Shown: positions 1 through 9,291, counted from the stretch's first letter. The stretch is 64,000 bases of DNA from Pedobacter polysacchareus (GCF_019802255.1 NZ_JAHYSS010000007.1:340205-404204); one strand, 5' to 3'. Numbers and translations are program-made. Notes: a model not told the origin generated them from the sequence alone.

Positions 1-193
1 CGATATCTATCGTCATCACGGCAAGTCCTGCACGTTTCCCCAACACCCTAAAAGTATTGGTTGCACCGGCATTTCCACTACCATATTCCCTCACGTCGAC
101 ACCGTAAAATGCTTGTCCGAGCCATACCGCTGTTGGTATAGACCCAAATAAATAGGCTAAAATTACTGCTGATATAGAATAGACCGAAATCAT
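1..193 (-). CDS. plsY: Glycerol-3-phosphate acyltransferase PlsY, N-terminal part
   Basis: Only the first 64 codons are in the window; the gene runs off the left edge. PlsY is the inner-membrane enzyme that moves an acyl group from acyl-phosphate to glycerol-3-phosphate, the first step of phospholipid synthesis. The visible part has a first membrane helix containing GSIPTAVWLG, followed by the family loop motif GSGNAGATNTFR, which belongs to the active site. The ATG at 193-191 directly precedes the hydrophobic helix. It lies 52 bases downstream of nadC on the same strand and is probably the third gene of a DUF4783-nadC-plsY unit. The family call is firm; completeness cannot be judged. Confidence 0.9.
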   Translation of the reverse strand, partial: MISVYSISAVILAYLFGSIPTAVWLGQAFYGVDVREYGSGNAGATNTFRVLGKRAGLAVMTIDI

Positions 194-245
194 TAACTAC
201 AATTATAGTAAAAAAACAAAATCAAATTCTGATGAATTAAGTTGT

Positions 246-1088
246 TTAGCATGCTTTTAAACTCATGTCTAAACTTTTAACAGAGTGGGTTAAAGCGCCC
301 ATAGATATAAAATCTACCCCACACGCCGCGTATTCTACTACATTTTCTTCAGTGATTCCACCAGAAGCCTCTGTTACGAATCTGCCATCGATTAGTTTCA
401 CCGCTTCTTTTAAATCGGCAAAGCTGAAATTATCCAGCATAATCCGGTCTACACCTCTATTAGTTAAAACATCATTTAACTCCGAAAGGTTTCTCACTTC
501 TATCTCTATCTGTAAATCTTTATTTTGATCTGCTAAATATTGATTGGCTGCTTTGATCGCATTGGCGATTCCACCAGCATAATCTACGTGATTATCCTTG
601 ATCAGGATCATGTCGTATAAACCGATACGGTGATTTACTCCCCCACCGATCACAACCGCCCATTTCTCCAAATATCTTAATCCAGGTGTGGTTTTGCGCG
701 TATCTAACAATTTAGTAGGATACGCAGCCAGCAAACCAACAATGTGGTTGGTTTTCGTGGCAATACCACTCATCCTTTGCATACAGTTTAAAACCAGTCG
801 CTCAGCCAGCAAAATAGAATGCGTACTACCGGAAACCGTCAGTACAATATCTCCATATTTCACTTTTTCTCCGTCAGTAATATTTACCGATACGACCAAT
901 TGATCATCAATATAATTGAAAATCGCTACCGCAAGCTCAACGCCTGCAATCACCCCATCTTCTTTAATGAGCAATTTTGCCTTGCCTTGTGCATGGGCTG
1001 GAATGGTAGAAAGTGAAGTATGATCCCCATCGCCTAAATCTTCGGCAACAGCGTTTTTTATGAATTGATCTATGATTTGCTTATCCAA
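246..1088 (-). CDS. nadC: Nicotinate-nucleotide pyrophosphorylase (quinolinate phosphoribosyltransferase)
   Basis: The 280-residue protein matches NadC in length and order of motifs. It converts quinolinate and PRPP to nicotinate mononucleotide, CO2 and pyrophosphate in cytosolic de novo NAD synthesis. Visible hallmarks are EDLGDGDHTS near the N-terminus, AERLVLNCMQRMSGIAT, LDTRKTTPGLR (phosphate-binding Arg/Lys), GGGVNHRIGLYD, LIKDNH, and the C-terminal barrel motifs RIMLDNF and EASGGI. The start gives the standard N-terminus. It is preceded by a DUF4783 gene (36-base gap) and followed by plsY, all on the same strand. No nadA or nadB is seen in the window. Confidence 0.96.
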   Translation of the reverse strand: MDKQIIDQFIKNAVAEDLGDGDHTSLSTIPAHAQGKAKLLIKEDGVIAGVELAVAIFNYIDDQLVVSVNITDGEKVKYGDIVLTVSGSTHSILLAERLVLNCMQRMSGIATKTNHIVGLLAAYPTKLLDTRKTTPGLRYLEKWAVVIGGGVNHRIGLYDMILIKDNHVDYAGGIANAIKAANQYLADQNKDLQIEIEVRNLSELNDVLTNRGVDRIMLDNFSFADLKEAVKLIDGRFVTEASGGITEENVVEYAACGVDFISMGALTHSVKSLDMSLKAC

Positions 1089-1124
1089 AACTTAAAATTA
1101 AACCCAAAAATAGCATTTTTACTA

Positions 1125-1517
1125 TTATTTATCCGGCTCTATTCTCAATTCCGTAATAAAAAAAGCATTATTAGACTTTTTCATCGTGATTGAAACCCGG
1201 AATTTTCCATTCTTGGTGTGTAGGGAAAGGATGCCAAATCTAAAGTTCGGATTGGCATTAATGGTATGTGTTACCGATGATTTTATAGGTGGATACTTGG
1301 TAAAGAAGTTCCTTAGTATCTGCTCGGCCTGTGCTTTAGAATAGACATCTTCTTCATCAATAACGATGAGCTCCAGGGAAGAAGAAAAATTTACTGCTAT
1401 TTCTTTCGTATTGCCCGCTTTAAAATAACCGGAAAGATTGTCAATAATATCGCTTTGAATAGCAATAACAGAAGAAAAAGAGGTAAACAGAATCGTAAAA
1501 AAAAGTAAGGGCTTCAT
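1125..1517 (-). CDS. DUF4783 family exported protein
   Basis: A 130-residue protein with a short N-terminal signal peptide (hydrophobic residues 3-19). The rest reads as one small alpha+beta domain: IDNLSGYFKAGNTKEIAVNF, then a strand-rich half ending in FRVSITMKKSNNAFFITELRIEP. I recognise the pattern as DUF4783, a Bacteroidota family of NTF2-like appearance and unknown function that commonly sits next to nadC. It is the first gene of the minus-strand unit, with a -7/-33 promoter about 70 bases upstream. The mature protein is probably periplasmic. No catalytic residues can be named. Confidence 0.75.
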   Translation of the reverse strand: MKPLLFFTILFTSFSSVIAIQSDIIDNLSGYFKAGNTKEIAVNFSSSLELIVIDEEDVYSKAQAEQILRNFFTKYPPIKSSVTHTINANPNFRFGILSLHTKNGKFRVSITMKKSNNAFFITELRIEPDK

Positions 1518-1583
1518 ATTCTCTATATAGCTAACCTACCAATGTTACATAAATTATGCCATGATTGGCTGCAGCCAGGAAAA

Positions 1584-1618
1584 CAAAGATACTACAGTTG
1601 AATTACAATTAGGCTCAA
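1584..1618 (-). promoter_or_regulatory. Promoter for DUF4783-nadC-plsY
   Basis: Read on the minus strand there is a TATCTTTG -7 element (1591-1584) and a TTTG -33 element (1618-1615) with a 23-base spacer. This fits the Bacteroidota primary sigma consensus TTTG-N(17-23)-TAnnTTTG. Transcription would begin near 1578, about 60 bases before the DUF4783 ATG. Confidence 0.6.
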
Positions 1619-1637
1619 AAAAAACACACAATACGCT

Positions 1638-1645
1638 TATATTTG
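1638..1645 (+). promoter_or_regulatory. -7 element for gpmI
   Basis: TATATTTG matches TAnnTTTG exactly and lies 45 bases before the gpmI ATG. I see no convincing -33 TTTG at the usual spacing, so this is a partial promoter call. It lies within 60 bases of the divergent nadC-unit promoter. Confidence 0.45.
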
Positions 1646-1690
1646 TTAGATTGACAGACAATCGCACGACAATTACTAAATTAATTCAAG

Positions 1691-3211
1691 ATGAATAATA
1701 AAAAATTAGTTCTACTTATTCTTGACGGCTGGGGCTACGGGAAGCAAGACGAATCCGATGCCGCTTATGCAGCTAACACTCCTTTCTTTGACTCTTTATT
1801 GAAAAATTATCCTAATTCCAAATTGGAAGCTTCGGGTGTAGCGGTAGGATTACCGGCCGGCCAAATGGGGAATTCGGAAGTTGGACACATGAATTTAGGT
1901 GCAGGCAGAGTAGTTTATCAGGAATTAGGCAGGATTAATAAAGCAATAGAAGACAGAACACTGCACCAGAACCCGGTACTGCTGGATGCTTTTCATTATG
2001 CTAAAGAAAATAACAAGGCTGTTCATTTCATCGGGTTGGTATCTGATGGAGGTGTACATGCCCATATCAACCATCTGAAAGCGTTATGCGATGCAGCTGG
2101 CGAACAAGGATTGAGCGACGTATTTATCCATGCTTTCTTAGATGGCAGGGATACAGATCCAAATTCTGGATTGACATTCATCAAAGACCTGGAACATCAC
2201 CTGGAAAGTTCTACGGGTAAAATTGCCAGTTTAGTTGGCCGTTATTATGCGATGGACAGGGATTCACGTTGGGAAAGGGTAAAACTTGCTTATGATGTGA
2301 TGACCAAAGGTATTGGCAAACCAACTACCGATGCCGCAACTGCTATTGAGCAATCTTATAGCGAAGGCATTACGGATGAATTTACTGCTCCAATTGTAGT
2401 GACTCAGCCAAATGGCAGCCCGGTAGCTACTATTCAGCCTGGTGATGTAGTGATCTGTTTCAATTACAGAACAGACAGGGGCAGAGAAATTACTGCAGCA
2501 TTGACTCAAAATGACTATCCTGATGTTGACATGCATAAATTGCCATTGTATTATGTAACGATGACGACTTATGATGAAAACTTCGAAAATGTAAAGGTAG
2601 TTTTCACTAAAGATGATCTTTCGGAAACTTTAGGTGAAGTATTAGAGAAAAACCATAAAAACCAGATCCGTATTGCGGAGACTGAAAAATATCCACACGT
2701 TACTTTCTTTTTCTCTGGTGGCAGAGAGCTGGCATTTGAAAATGAGAAGAGAATACTTATTCCATCTCCGAAGGTAGCTACTTACGACTTGCAGCCAGAG
2801 ATGAGTGCCGCAGGAATTACAGCAGCAATCAACAAAGAGCTAGCTTCAGGATGGCCTGATTTTGTGTGCCTGAATTTTGCCAATCCAGACATGGTAGGTC
2901 ATACCGGTGTATTTGAAGCAGTAATTAAAGCTGTGGAAACTGCTGACCATTGTGCAGAGCAAGTGGTAAAAACAGGAATCGAAAACGGTTACTCTTTCAT
3001 CATCCTTGCGGATCACGGAAATTCAGAATACATGCGCAATGCAGATGGATCTGTAAATACTGCGCATACCACGAACCTTGTTCCCTGCATTTTAATTGAC
3101 AATGATTATAAAACCATCGCTGATGGAAAACTTGGCGACATCGCCCCTACCATCCTAAAGATTATGGGCATTGAGAAACCAGCGATCATGACCGGTAACT
3201 GCCTGGTATAA
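1691..3211 (+). CDS. gpmI: 2,3-bisphosphoglycerate-independent phosphoglycerate mutase
   Basis: A 506-residue cytosolic glycolytic enzyme interconverting 3- and 2-phosphoglycerate through a phosphoserine intermediate, using two divalent metals. The N-terminus LVLLILDGWGYG carries the first metal Asp. GNSEVGHMNLGAGR contains the nucleophilic serine at residue 62, as in well-studied members. HFIGLVSDGGVHAH, FLDGRDTDP, GRYYAMDRD, the metal motif NPDMVGHTG and LADHGNSE follow in order. Length is normal. The stop codon overlaps the start of the next gene (TAATG), so the small lipoprotein is translationally coupled to it. Confidence 0.97.
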   Translation: MNNKKLVLLILDGWGYGKQDESDAAYAANTPFFDSLLKNYPNSKLEASGVAVGLPAGQMGNSEVGHMNLGAGRVVYQELGRINKAIEDRTLHQNPVLLDAFHYAKENNKAVHFIGLVSDGGVHAHINHLKALCDAAGEQGLSDVFIHAFLDGRDTDPNSGLTFIKDLEHHLESSTGKIASLVGRYYAMDRDSRWERVKLAYDVMTKGIGKPTTDAATAIEQSYSEGITDEFTAPIVVTQPNGSPVATIQPGDVVICFNYRTDRGREITAALTQNDYPDVDMHKLPLYYVTMTTYDENFENVKVVFTKDDLSETLGEVLEKNHKNQIRIAETEKYPHVTFFFSGGRELAFENEKRILIPSPKVATYDLQPEMSAAGITAAINKELASGWPDFVCLNFANPDMVGHTGVFEAVIKAVETADHCAEQVVKTGIENGYSFIILADHGNSEYMRNADGSVNTAHTTNLVPCILIDNDYKTIADGKLGDIAPTILKIMGIEKPAIMTGNCLV

Positions 3212-3741
3212 TGAGAAACCATTTAATATTATGTGCTTTTCTTTTGTTGTGTTTTGGCTGTGGAGACAGGGCCGTCAACCAGCAAAAGGAAACACATCCT
3301 TACTTCGATCTTAAAGGATACTTTGCGGGAGAAGCGACAAGATTAAGTCGCCAGAAGCCAGTGATTCATAAAACAGTGCTGGTCAATGACTCCACAGAAA
3401 GCAAAGACCTGGTGATTCAGGACTGGCCGAAAGAGCTGAGCATATTTTCTGATGCCGACCTCAATAAATCGGCATGGAAAGGTTTGTTTCGGGTTAAAAA
3501 AACAGATACAATGGAGCTTTATACCTCCGACAACAAGAAAGTTCCGGTGAAGGAATTGAAAGTCATCAAGAGAAATGGTCAGGTTTATGGCCTTCAAATT
3601 TTGATCTGCAATGCCAACACACTATATACTTCCTCAGATACGCTCAGCTATTTTCCAGATAGCTTATATGACGTAAAAAAGAACCAGCACATCAGGTTAC
3701 TTGCGGAAAAGAATTACCGGATTACCGGAAAATTCAAATAG
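3211..3741 (+). CDS. Small lipoprotein of unknown function
   Basis: A 176-residue protein with a lipoprotein signal (hydrophobic residues 4-15, lipobox FGC, acylated Cys 17). It is then predicted to be anchored in the envelope. The body is charged, with regions LNKSAWKGLFRVKKTDTM and VPVKELKVIKRNGQVYGLQI that look like beta strands. I do not recognise a named domain. Its one-base overlap with the gpmI stop implies co-expression with gpmI, but no functional link to glycolysis is evident. A terminator-like hairpin follows at 3785. Confidence 0.75.
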   Translation: MRNHLILCAFLLLCFGCGDRAVNQQKETHPYFDLKGYFAGEATRLSRQKPVIHKTVLVNDSTESKDLVIQDWPKELSIFSDADLNKSAWKGLFRVKKTDTMELYTSDNKKVPVKELKVIKRNGQVYGLQILICNANTLYTSSDTLSYFPDSLYDVKKNQHIRLLAEKNYRITGKFK

Positions 3742-4061
3742 GGATCCCCCCTATTTTCTACCCATTACAAAATCTTAATGACATAAAATCCTTCGTACGG
3801 AAAGCATTCCTTACGAAGGATTTTCTATGCCCCTTACCGGGCAAGACTATGGCATGATAATGGGCTTATTTCAATTGCAAATATGGGGAGTTTAACGAGC
3901 AAAACGCCTGATAGGAGCAAGAAAGTCTCTTTTATGAACTGCGATTAAATGGTTTAAACACAACCTGATGCCTGTGGCGTCAGATTTCGGGAAATAAATT
4001 CCTCATTTAATGTATTCATATCAGCGATATAAATTCAGTTAACACATTGATCCCTTGAAAA
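3742..4061. other. Intergenic region with one hairpin
   Basis: This 320-base stretch holds a terminator-like hairpin at 3785-3824 and otherwise no ORF, tRNA or clear -7 element that I can support. The final 200 bases would have to contain the promoter of the PAS protein gene. Confidence 0.5.
3785..3825 (+). terminator. Terminator after gpmI-lipoprotein
   Basis: Arms AAAATCCTTCGTA (3785-3797) and TACGAAGGATTTT (3812-3824) pair perfectly over 13 bases with a 14-base loop. The T run is short and mostly lies inside the stem, so termination efficiency is uncertain. Confidence 0.6.
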
Positions 4062-5294
4062 ATGGCAACAATAGCGTCATACTTGAAGAAATATAGGAGA
4101 ACATTTCTTTATGTTATTCCCGCTGATCATCAGTTTACGCTTTTCAGGATCAGTTCATGGAAACTGAATTTATTTAGAGACACCATCATGTATTGCCTTC
4201 CATTAGGCATGATTGGGATTCTTTTGTTCCTGGTTAATGAGCTCGCTAAAGGAAAAGTGTTTTTCCCTGTGTTTATGGTGCTGGTTATCATTTCTCTTAT
4301 GGGGTTTGTAGTAAATAGAAAAATAAAGCTGGATTACAGGATGGTCATGGTGGTAGCCCTGCTCTATCTGATTGCCGTATTGTACTTGCTTTTTGTTGGC
4401 TCTGATGGCCCTGGAGCATTATACTTATTGATCATTACGTTTTTCACGGCAATGATCTTTCCAGCGAAAGCGACTTTCATTCCATTGGTGGTCAATATTG
4501 TGATTTGTATACTGATTGGCTTAATTATACAGTTTAAGCTTTTCCCAAATGCATTGTCTGAAACTTATGACCTCACTTTATGGATTGCCTATTCCTGGAA
4601 CTTCATTTTTGTCAGCTTTATCAGTGTTTTTATGATCAGCACCATTCTAAATGGTTTTGAAAAAACCAGGGTTAAAGAAGCCATACTGGTCAAGAAACTG
4701 GATGCTTCTGAACGCTACTACCGGAATATCTTTGAAGCGAATCCGGTACCTATGTACATCTTTGAACTGAATACCGGTAATTTCCTGAAAGTGAACGAAG
4801 CGGCCATAAAAAAATATGGCTATACCCAGGAGGAGTTTTTATCGATGAACATCACGAAAATCAGACCGGCCTCAGAGATCAGTAAGCTGATGGACATTTT
4901 CAGTACTATAAAAACCAGGGAATATTCGGGAATTCTGACACACATGAATAAAAGCGGGCAATTGTTTCCAGTAGAAATTGACACTACCATCGTAAATATC
5001 GATGGGATCGACGCGAGGCTGGTTTTGGCGACAGACGTCTCTAAGCGAATGAATTATGTGAGAATGATTGAAAAGCAAAATCAGGACCTAAAGGAAATTG
5101 CCTGGATACAAAGCCATAAAGTGAGGGCGCCATTAACGAATATCATGAGCTTAACGGAGATGATGCTGCAAAATCCCCATGGCGACCATATTGATTTACT
5201 GTATATGCTAAAGGAATCTACCGAGCAATTGAATGAATCTATTGCTTCTATAGTTCACCAGGCAGACAATAACCAGATGCTTCCACCAGAATGA
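4062..5294 (+). CDS. Membrane PAS-domain protein with histidine-kinase-like stub, no ATPase domain
   Basis: A 410-residue protein. Residues ~40-200 form about six membrane helices. A PAS domain follows (~214-330, with RYYRNIFEANPVPMYIFEL and VNEAAIKKYGYTQEEFL). The C-terminal 70 residues look like the dimerisation/histidine helix of a sensor kinase (IAWIQSHKVRAPLTNIMSL, His near residue 350). The protein then stops: the N, G1 and G2 boxes of an ATPase domain are missing. The DNA downstream of the stop does not encode them either, so this is not a simple frameshift. A stand-alone response regulator follows 62 bases later. It may be a phospho-acceptor, a kinase partner or a dead sensor; which one cannot be told from sequence. 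Confidence 0.8.
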   Translation: MATIASYLKKYRRTFLYVIPADHQFTLFRISSWKLNLFRDTIMYCLPLGMIGILLFLVNELAKGKVFFPVFMVLVIISLMGFVVNRKIKLDYRMVMVVALLYLIAVLYLLFVGSDGPGALYLLIITFFTAMIFPAKATFIPLVVNIVICILIGLIIQFKLFPNALSETYDLTLWIAYSWNFIFVSFISVFMISTILNGFEKTRVKEAILVKKLDASERYYRNIFEANPVPMYIFELNTGNFLKVNEAAIKKYGYTQEEFLSMNITKIRPASEISKLMDIFSTIKTREYSGILTHMNKSGQLFPVEIDTTIVNIDGIDARLVLATDVSKRMNYVRMIEKQNQDLKEIAWIQSHKVRAPLTNIMSLTEMMLQNPHGDHIDLLYMLKESTEQLNESIASIVHQADNNQMLPPE

Positions 5295-5356
5295 ACAGAA
5301 TCAACCCTATACATACCTAACTAACAGAATGATAACCAACGAATAAATATAATGCA

Positions 5357-5752
5357 ATGAAAAAATTTTATCTGATAGATGACGACACTATTTTCGTTTT
5401 TTTAACAAGAAAAACGTTACAGGTTGCCAATCTAAGTACCGACCTGACCGTCTTTGAAGATGGAAAAAAAGCTTTATTAGATTTGGAGTTGAGTGCCAAT
5501 CAGCCGGAGTTATTGCCAGATGTGATTTTTCTGGATTTAAATATGCCGGTATTGGATGGCTGGGGATTCCTGGAAGAGTATTCATTGCTGGAGCCTAAAA
5601 TGAGCAAGAAGATTGAGATTTATATTGTTTCTTCTTCCATCTCTCCATCAGAACTGGAGCGATCTCAGCGCATTCCTGTGGTGACTGACTTCTTGACGAA
5701 ACCATTGAGCCGCTCTAAGTTTGTAGAAATTTTTGACGGCGCAGAAGTATAA
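5357..5752 (+). CDS. Single-domain response regulator (CheY-like)
   Basis: A 131-residue receiver domain with no output domain. Key residues are visible: the acidic cluster LIDDD at residues 7-10, the phospho-acceptor Asp60 in FLDLNMP, Ser residues in IVSSS at strand 4, and Lys115 in TKPLS. It follows the PAS/kinase-stub gene by 62 bases and the two end at a shared terminator, so they are probably one signalling unit. The receiver presumably acts by protein contact or as a phosphorelay intermediate. Its kinase is not the adjacent protein unless another protein supplies an ATPase domain. Confidence 0.92.
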   Translation: MKKFYLIDDDTIFVFLTRKTLQVANLSTDLTVFEDGKKALLDLELSANQPELLPDVIFLDLNMPVLDGWGFLEEYSLLEPKMSKKIEIYIVSSSISPSELERSQRIPVVTDFLTKPLSRSKFVEIFDGAEV

Positions 5753-5757
5753 AAAAA

Positions 5758-5793
5758 ATGCCTGCTATTGCGGTTACAATAGCAGGCATTTTC
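5758..5793. terminator. Bidirectional terminator between response regulator and TPR gene
   Basis: Arms ATGCCTGCTATTG (5758-5770) and CAATAGCAGGCAT (5777-5789) pair perfectly around a 6-base loop. A-rich sequence precedes and T-rich sequence follows, serving the convergent genes on both sides. Confidence 0.85.
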
Positions 5794-5812
5794 ATCACTT
5801 TAGCAGCAGTCC

Positions 5813-6439
5813 TTATTTCAGACTGGCAATCTGTGCTTTCACATAATCGACTAAGCCAATAATGTCTTTACGTAAAGGCTGTACCACCAATACCTTCTGA
5901 AAATCGGCAATAGAATTATTAAATAAAGCGATCACAGCAGTTTTTTCCGGTCCTTTCTTCACCTTATACGATTTATAGATGGCGTAATCTTTATAGGCCA
6001 GCCCTCTATTTTGTAATAACTGTGTATCTTCTTCCCCATTCAGCTCAATTGCTTTGCTGAAATCTTTAATTGCGGAAAGATAAAAGTTGTCTCTCATTTG
6101 ACTCAGAGACTCTTTCGGATCATTTGCGATGTTTAATCTGGCCTTTCCTCTATAATAATAGGCAGAATAATCTGAAGGCTTTACTGTAATCAATCGGCTA
6201 TAAGCAGCAATTGAATTTTCAAAATCTCCACATTGAAAATAAGAATATCCCAGCATCTTCAGCACATTCGCATTGTTCGGAGTTTTAGTATCCGCTTTCT
6301 CTAATTGTCCAACGGCAGCCTTATAATCCCCCTTCATCATGGCTTGCAGCCCTAATTTATCGTAACCGCTGTTTTGAGCGATACCGACCTGAGCAGAAAA
6401 GACAAATAATAATAAGATGGTGTGCTTGAAATAGTTCAT
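5813..6439 (-). CDS. Exported tetratricopeptide-repeat protein
   Basis: A 208-residue protein with an N-terminal signal peptide (residues 5-21, cleavage near AQ). Several TPR units follow: KLGLQAMMKGDYKAAVGQLE, ANVLKMLGYSYFQCGDFENS, SDYSAYYYRGKARL, and a final unit before the C-terminus. TPRs are protein-interaction helices, so this is probably a periplasmic scaffold. It stands alone, convergent with the response regulator gene and separated from lon by 380 bases. No partner is implied by context. Confidence 0.8.
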   Translation of the reverse strand: MNYFKHTILLLFVFSAQVGIAQNSGYDKLGLQAMMKGDYKAAVGQLEKADTKTPNNANVLKMLGYSYFQCGDFENSIAAYSRLITVKPSDYSAYYYRGKARLNIANDPKESLSQMRDNFYLSAIKDFSKAIELNGEEDTQLLQNRGLAYKDYAIYKSYKVKKGPEKTAVIALFNNSIADFQKVLVVQPLRKDIIGLVDYVKAQIASLK

Positions 6440-6819
6440 TAAGTTTTATTTAAAAATATTAAATATATTTAGATTTGATTCCCAAGTCCTAATTAAAATC
6501 TAAATTAATTTTAGGCAATCCGGGAATGATATAGGTATTTGAAGGCAACTATCATACCAGTTACAAATACCTCTCTTAAACGCTAAATAAATGAAAATAT
6601 GATAAGCTGAAGAATTATTCTGATTTTTTTTCAAAAAAGGTCAGACAATTACGCATATTGCTTTCGCTGATCTTCATCTATTCCTGACTTTTTAACAGGG
6701 AAAAGGCTGGATGAATCTTTTGGCACAGGAGTTGAAAATATAGATAATACAATATAATTAATAATTTCGTAGACGGCATACTGTCAGATTGTCGTTTTTA
6801 TTTTAGAAAGACTTAATAA
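6440..6819. other. Intergenic region upstream of lon
   Basis: This 380-base AT-rich stretch lies between the divergent TPR gene and lon. No ORF or RNA gene is supportable. A weak -7-like element, TAATTTCG (6762-6769), is the best lon promoter candidate, with TTG at 6732-6734 but a long 27-base spacer. I found no recognisable heat-shock element. Confidence 0.4.
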
Positions 6820-9291
6820 ATGAGTAAACAAGATCATTTTGATTTTAGCAACGCACTACCCATTATAAATGAAGATACAGAGTTTTTCCCGCTGATGTCC
6901 CAACAAGACGAAGACGAGATGAATAATGAAGAGACTCCTGAAGTACTGGCCATCCTTCCTTTAAGGAATACCGTACTTTTTCCAGGAGTAGTCATTCCAA
7001 TTACTGTTGGCAGGGATAAATCCATAAAGCTAATCAAGGAAGCTTACAAAGGAAACCGGATTATAGGAGTAGTATCCCAACGGGATGTTTCGATAGAAGA
7101 CCCTACGTTTGAGCAGCTGAACAGCGTAGGAACGGTGGCGCAGATCATAAAGATGCTGCAGATGCCGGACGGAAACACAACCGTGATCATACAGGGTAAA
7201 CAACGTTTCCGCCTGATTGAAGAAGTTCAGTCGGAGCCTTACATTAAGGTAACCATCAGCAAATTCGAGGAGTCCAAACACAAAAACGACAAAGAATTTA
7301 AAGCAATGGTGGCCTCTATCAGGGAAATGTCATCGCAGATCATTCAATTGTCGCCGAACATTCCAAGTGAAGCTGGTATTGCCTTAAAAAACATAGAAAG
7401 CACTTCTTTCCTGATCAATTTCATCTCTTCAAATATGAATGCAGATGTTTCTGATAAGCAAAAAATGCTGGAAATGGGCAACCTGCGTGAGCGCGCAATG
7501 ATGGTGATGGAACTATTGACCCTGGAACTTCAAATGCTGGAGTTAAAAAACCAGATTCAATCGAAAGTCCGCACCGACCTGGACAAGCAGCAAAGGGATT
7601 ACTTCCTGAATCAACAATTAAAGACCATACAGGAAGAACTGGGTGGTTCTTCATCCGACCTTGAATACGAGGCTTTGCAGGTACGCGCAAAGAAGAAGAA
7701 ATGGTCTGAACCTATAAAAGAACATTTTACGAAGGAGCTGGATAAACTGGGAAGAATGAATCCCGCAGCGCCTGACTATTCTATACAGATCAATTACCTG
7801 GAGCTCTTATTAGACCTTCCATGGAATGATTTCACGAAAGACAACTTTGACCTTAAACGTGCACAGCGCGTACTGGATAAAGATCATTTCGGTTTAGAAA
7901 AAGTAAAACAGCGCATTATAGAGTATCTGGCTGTTTTGAAGCTTAAACGCGACATGAAAGCCCCTATCATTTGTTTAGTAGGCCCTCCGGGAGTAGGTAA
8001 AACCTCATTAGGAAAATCAATTGCGAAAGCATTGAACCGCAAATATGTACGTATGGCATTGGGTGGCATCAGAGATGAAGCTGAAATCCGCGGTCATAGA
8101 AAGACTTATATCGGTGCTATGCCAGGCAGAATCATTCAATCCATTAAGAAAGCCGGTGCTGCAAATCCTGTATTTGTGCTGGATGAGATTGATAAAGTAG
8201 GTGCTGATTTTAGAGGAGACCCTTCTTCTGCTTTATTGGAGGTATTGGATCCAGAGCAAAACTCTGCTTTCAACGACCATTATGTAGAGGCTGATTATGA
8301 CCTTTCCAATGTACTGTTTATCGCTACAGCCAACTCATTGAGCAGCATACAGCCGGCTTTGCTGGATCGTATGGAGATCATTGAAGTGAATGGTTATACG
8401 ATTGAAGAAAAGATTGAAATTGCTAAAAAATACCTGTTGCCTAAGCAAAAAGAGCAGCACGGGATCAAAACAAAAGACATCGTTCTAAAGAACAGTCTGA
8501 TTGAAAAAGTAATCGAAGATTATACAAGAGAATCAGGTGTTCGTGGGCTGGAGAAAAAGATCGGTTCCTTGGTCCGTGGTGTGGCGACTAAAATCGCGAT
8601 GGAAGAAACTTACGAGCCAAACCTGACTTTAGAAGATGTAGAGCGCATTTTAGGTGCCCCTATCTATGATAAGGATCTTTATGAAGGCAATGAAGTTGCC
8701 GGAGTAGTGACTGGTTTAGCCTGGACACAGGTGGGTGGAGACATTCTGTTTATTGAGGCGAGTTTAAGCCCTGGTAAAGGAAAATTAACCTTAACCGGTA
8801 ACCTGGGTGAGGTAATGAAAGAATCTGCTGTGATTGCATTGGCTTATTTACGTTCACACGCTGCTATTTTTGGAATTGACTATGCCCTTTTCGATCATTG
8901 GGATATCCATGTACATGTACCTGCCGGCGCAACTCCAAAAGATGGTCCATCTGCTGGTATTACCATGCTAACCGCATTGACTTCTGCATTTACACAGCGT
9001 AAAGTAAAATCCAACCTGGCCATGACCGGAGAGATCACCTTACGTGGAAAAGTACTGCCGGTTGGCGGAATCAAGGAAAAAATCCTTGCGGCAAAACGTG
9101 CGAATATTAAAGATATCATTCTTTGTAAATCGAATAGAAAAGACATTTTAGAGATCAAGGAAAGCTATATTAAGGACTTAAATTTCCATTATGTAACGGA
9201 GATGAGAGAAGTGATTGAACTGGCGTTAATGAAGGAAAAAGTGAAAGATGCGCAAGACCTGAGTGTTAAAATCAAGCCGGTTGCAAACTAG
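6820..9291 (+). CDS. lon: ATP-dependent protease Lon
   Basis: An 823-residue cytosolic AAA+ protease that degrades damaged and regulatory proteins. Domain order is complete: an N-terminal substrate-binding LON domain from about residue 43 (LPLRNTVLFPGVVIPI), a helical linker, an AAA+ module with Walker A GPPGVGKTS near residue 390 and Walker B VFVLDEIDKV, then the protease domain. The catalytic dyad is Ser711 in KDGPSAG and Lys754 in GGIKEK. Their 43-residue spacing equals that of E. coli Lon. The acidic N-terminal extension of about 40 residues is common in Bacteroidota. It stands alone with its own promoter region. Confidence 0.98.
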   Translation: MSKQDHFDFSNALPIINEDTEFFPLMSQQDEDEMNNEETPEVLAILPLRNTVLFPGVVIPITVGRDKSIKLIKEAYKGNRIIGVVSQRDVSIEDPTFEQLNSVGTVAQIIKMLQMPDGNTTVIIQGKQRFRLIEEVQSEPYIKVTISKFEESKHKNDKEFKAMVASIREMSSQIIQLSPNIPSEAGIALKNIESTSFLINFISSNMNADVSDKQKMLEMGNLRERAMMVMELLTLELQMLELKNQIQSKVRTDLDKQQRDYFLNQQLKTIQEELGGSSSDLEYEALQVRAKKKKWSEPIKEHFTKELDKLGRMNPAAPDYSIQINYLELLLDLPWNDFTKDNFDLKRAQRVLDKDHFGLEKVKQRIIEYLAVLKLKRDMKAPIICLVGPPGVGKTSLGKSIAKALNRKYVRMALGGIRDEAEIRGHRKTYIGAMPGRIIQSIKKAGAANPVFVLDEIDKVGADFRGDPSSALLEVLDPEQNSAFNDHYVEADYDLSNVLFIATANSLSSIQPALLDRMEIIEVNGYTIEEKIEIAKKYLLPKQKEQHGIKTKDIVLKNSLIEKVIEDYTRESGVRGLEKKIGSLVRGVATKIAMEETYEPNLTLEDVERILGAPIYDKDLYEGNEVAGVVTGLAWTQVGGDILFIEASLSPGKGKLTLTGNLGEVMKESAVIALAYLRSHAAIFGIDYALFDHWDIHVHVPAGATPKDGPSAGITMLTALTSAFTQRKVKSNLAMTGEITLRGKVLPVGGIKEKILAAKRANIKDIILCKSNRKDILEIKESYIKDLNFHYVTEMREVIELALMKEKVKDAQDLSVKIKPVAN

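Noticed and set aside
6440..6819. Heat-shock promoter or CIRCE element before lon
   Set aside because: No inverted repeat or recognisable element was found; only a weak -7-like sequence.
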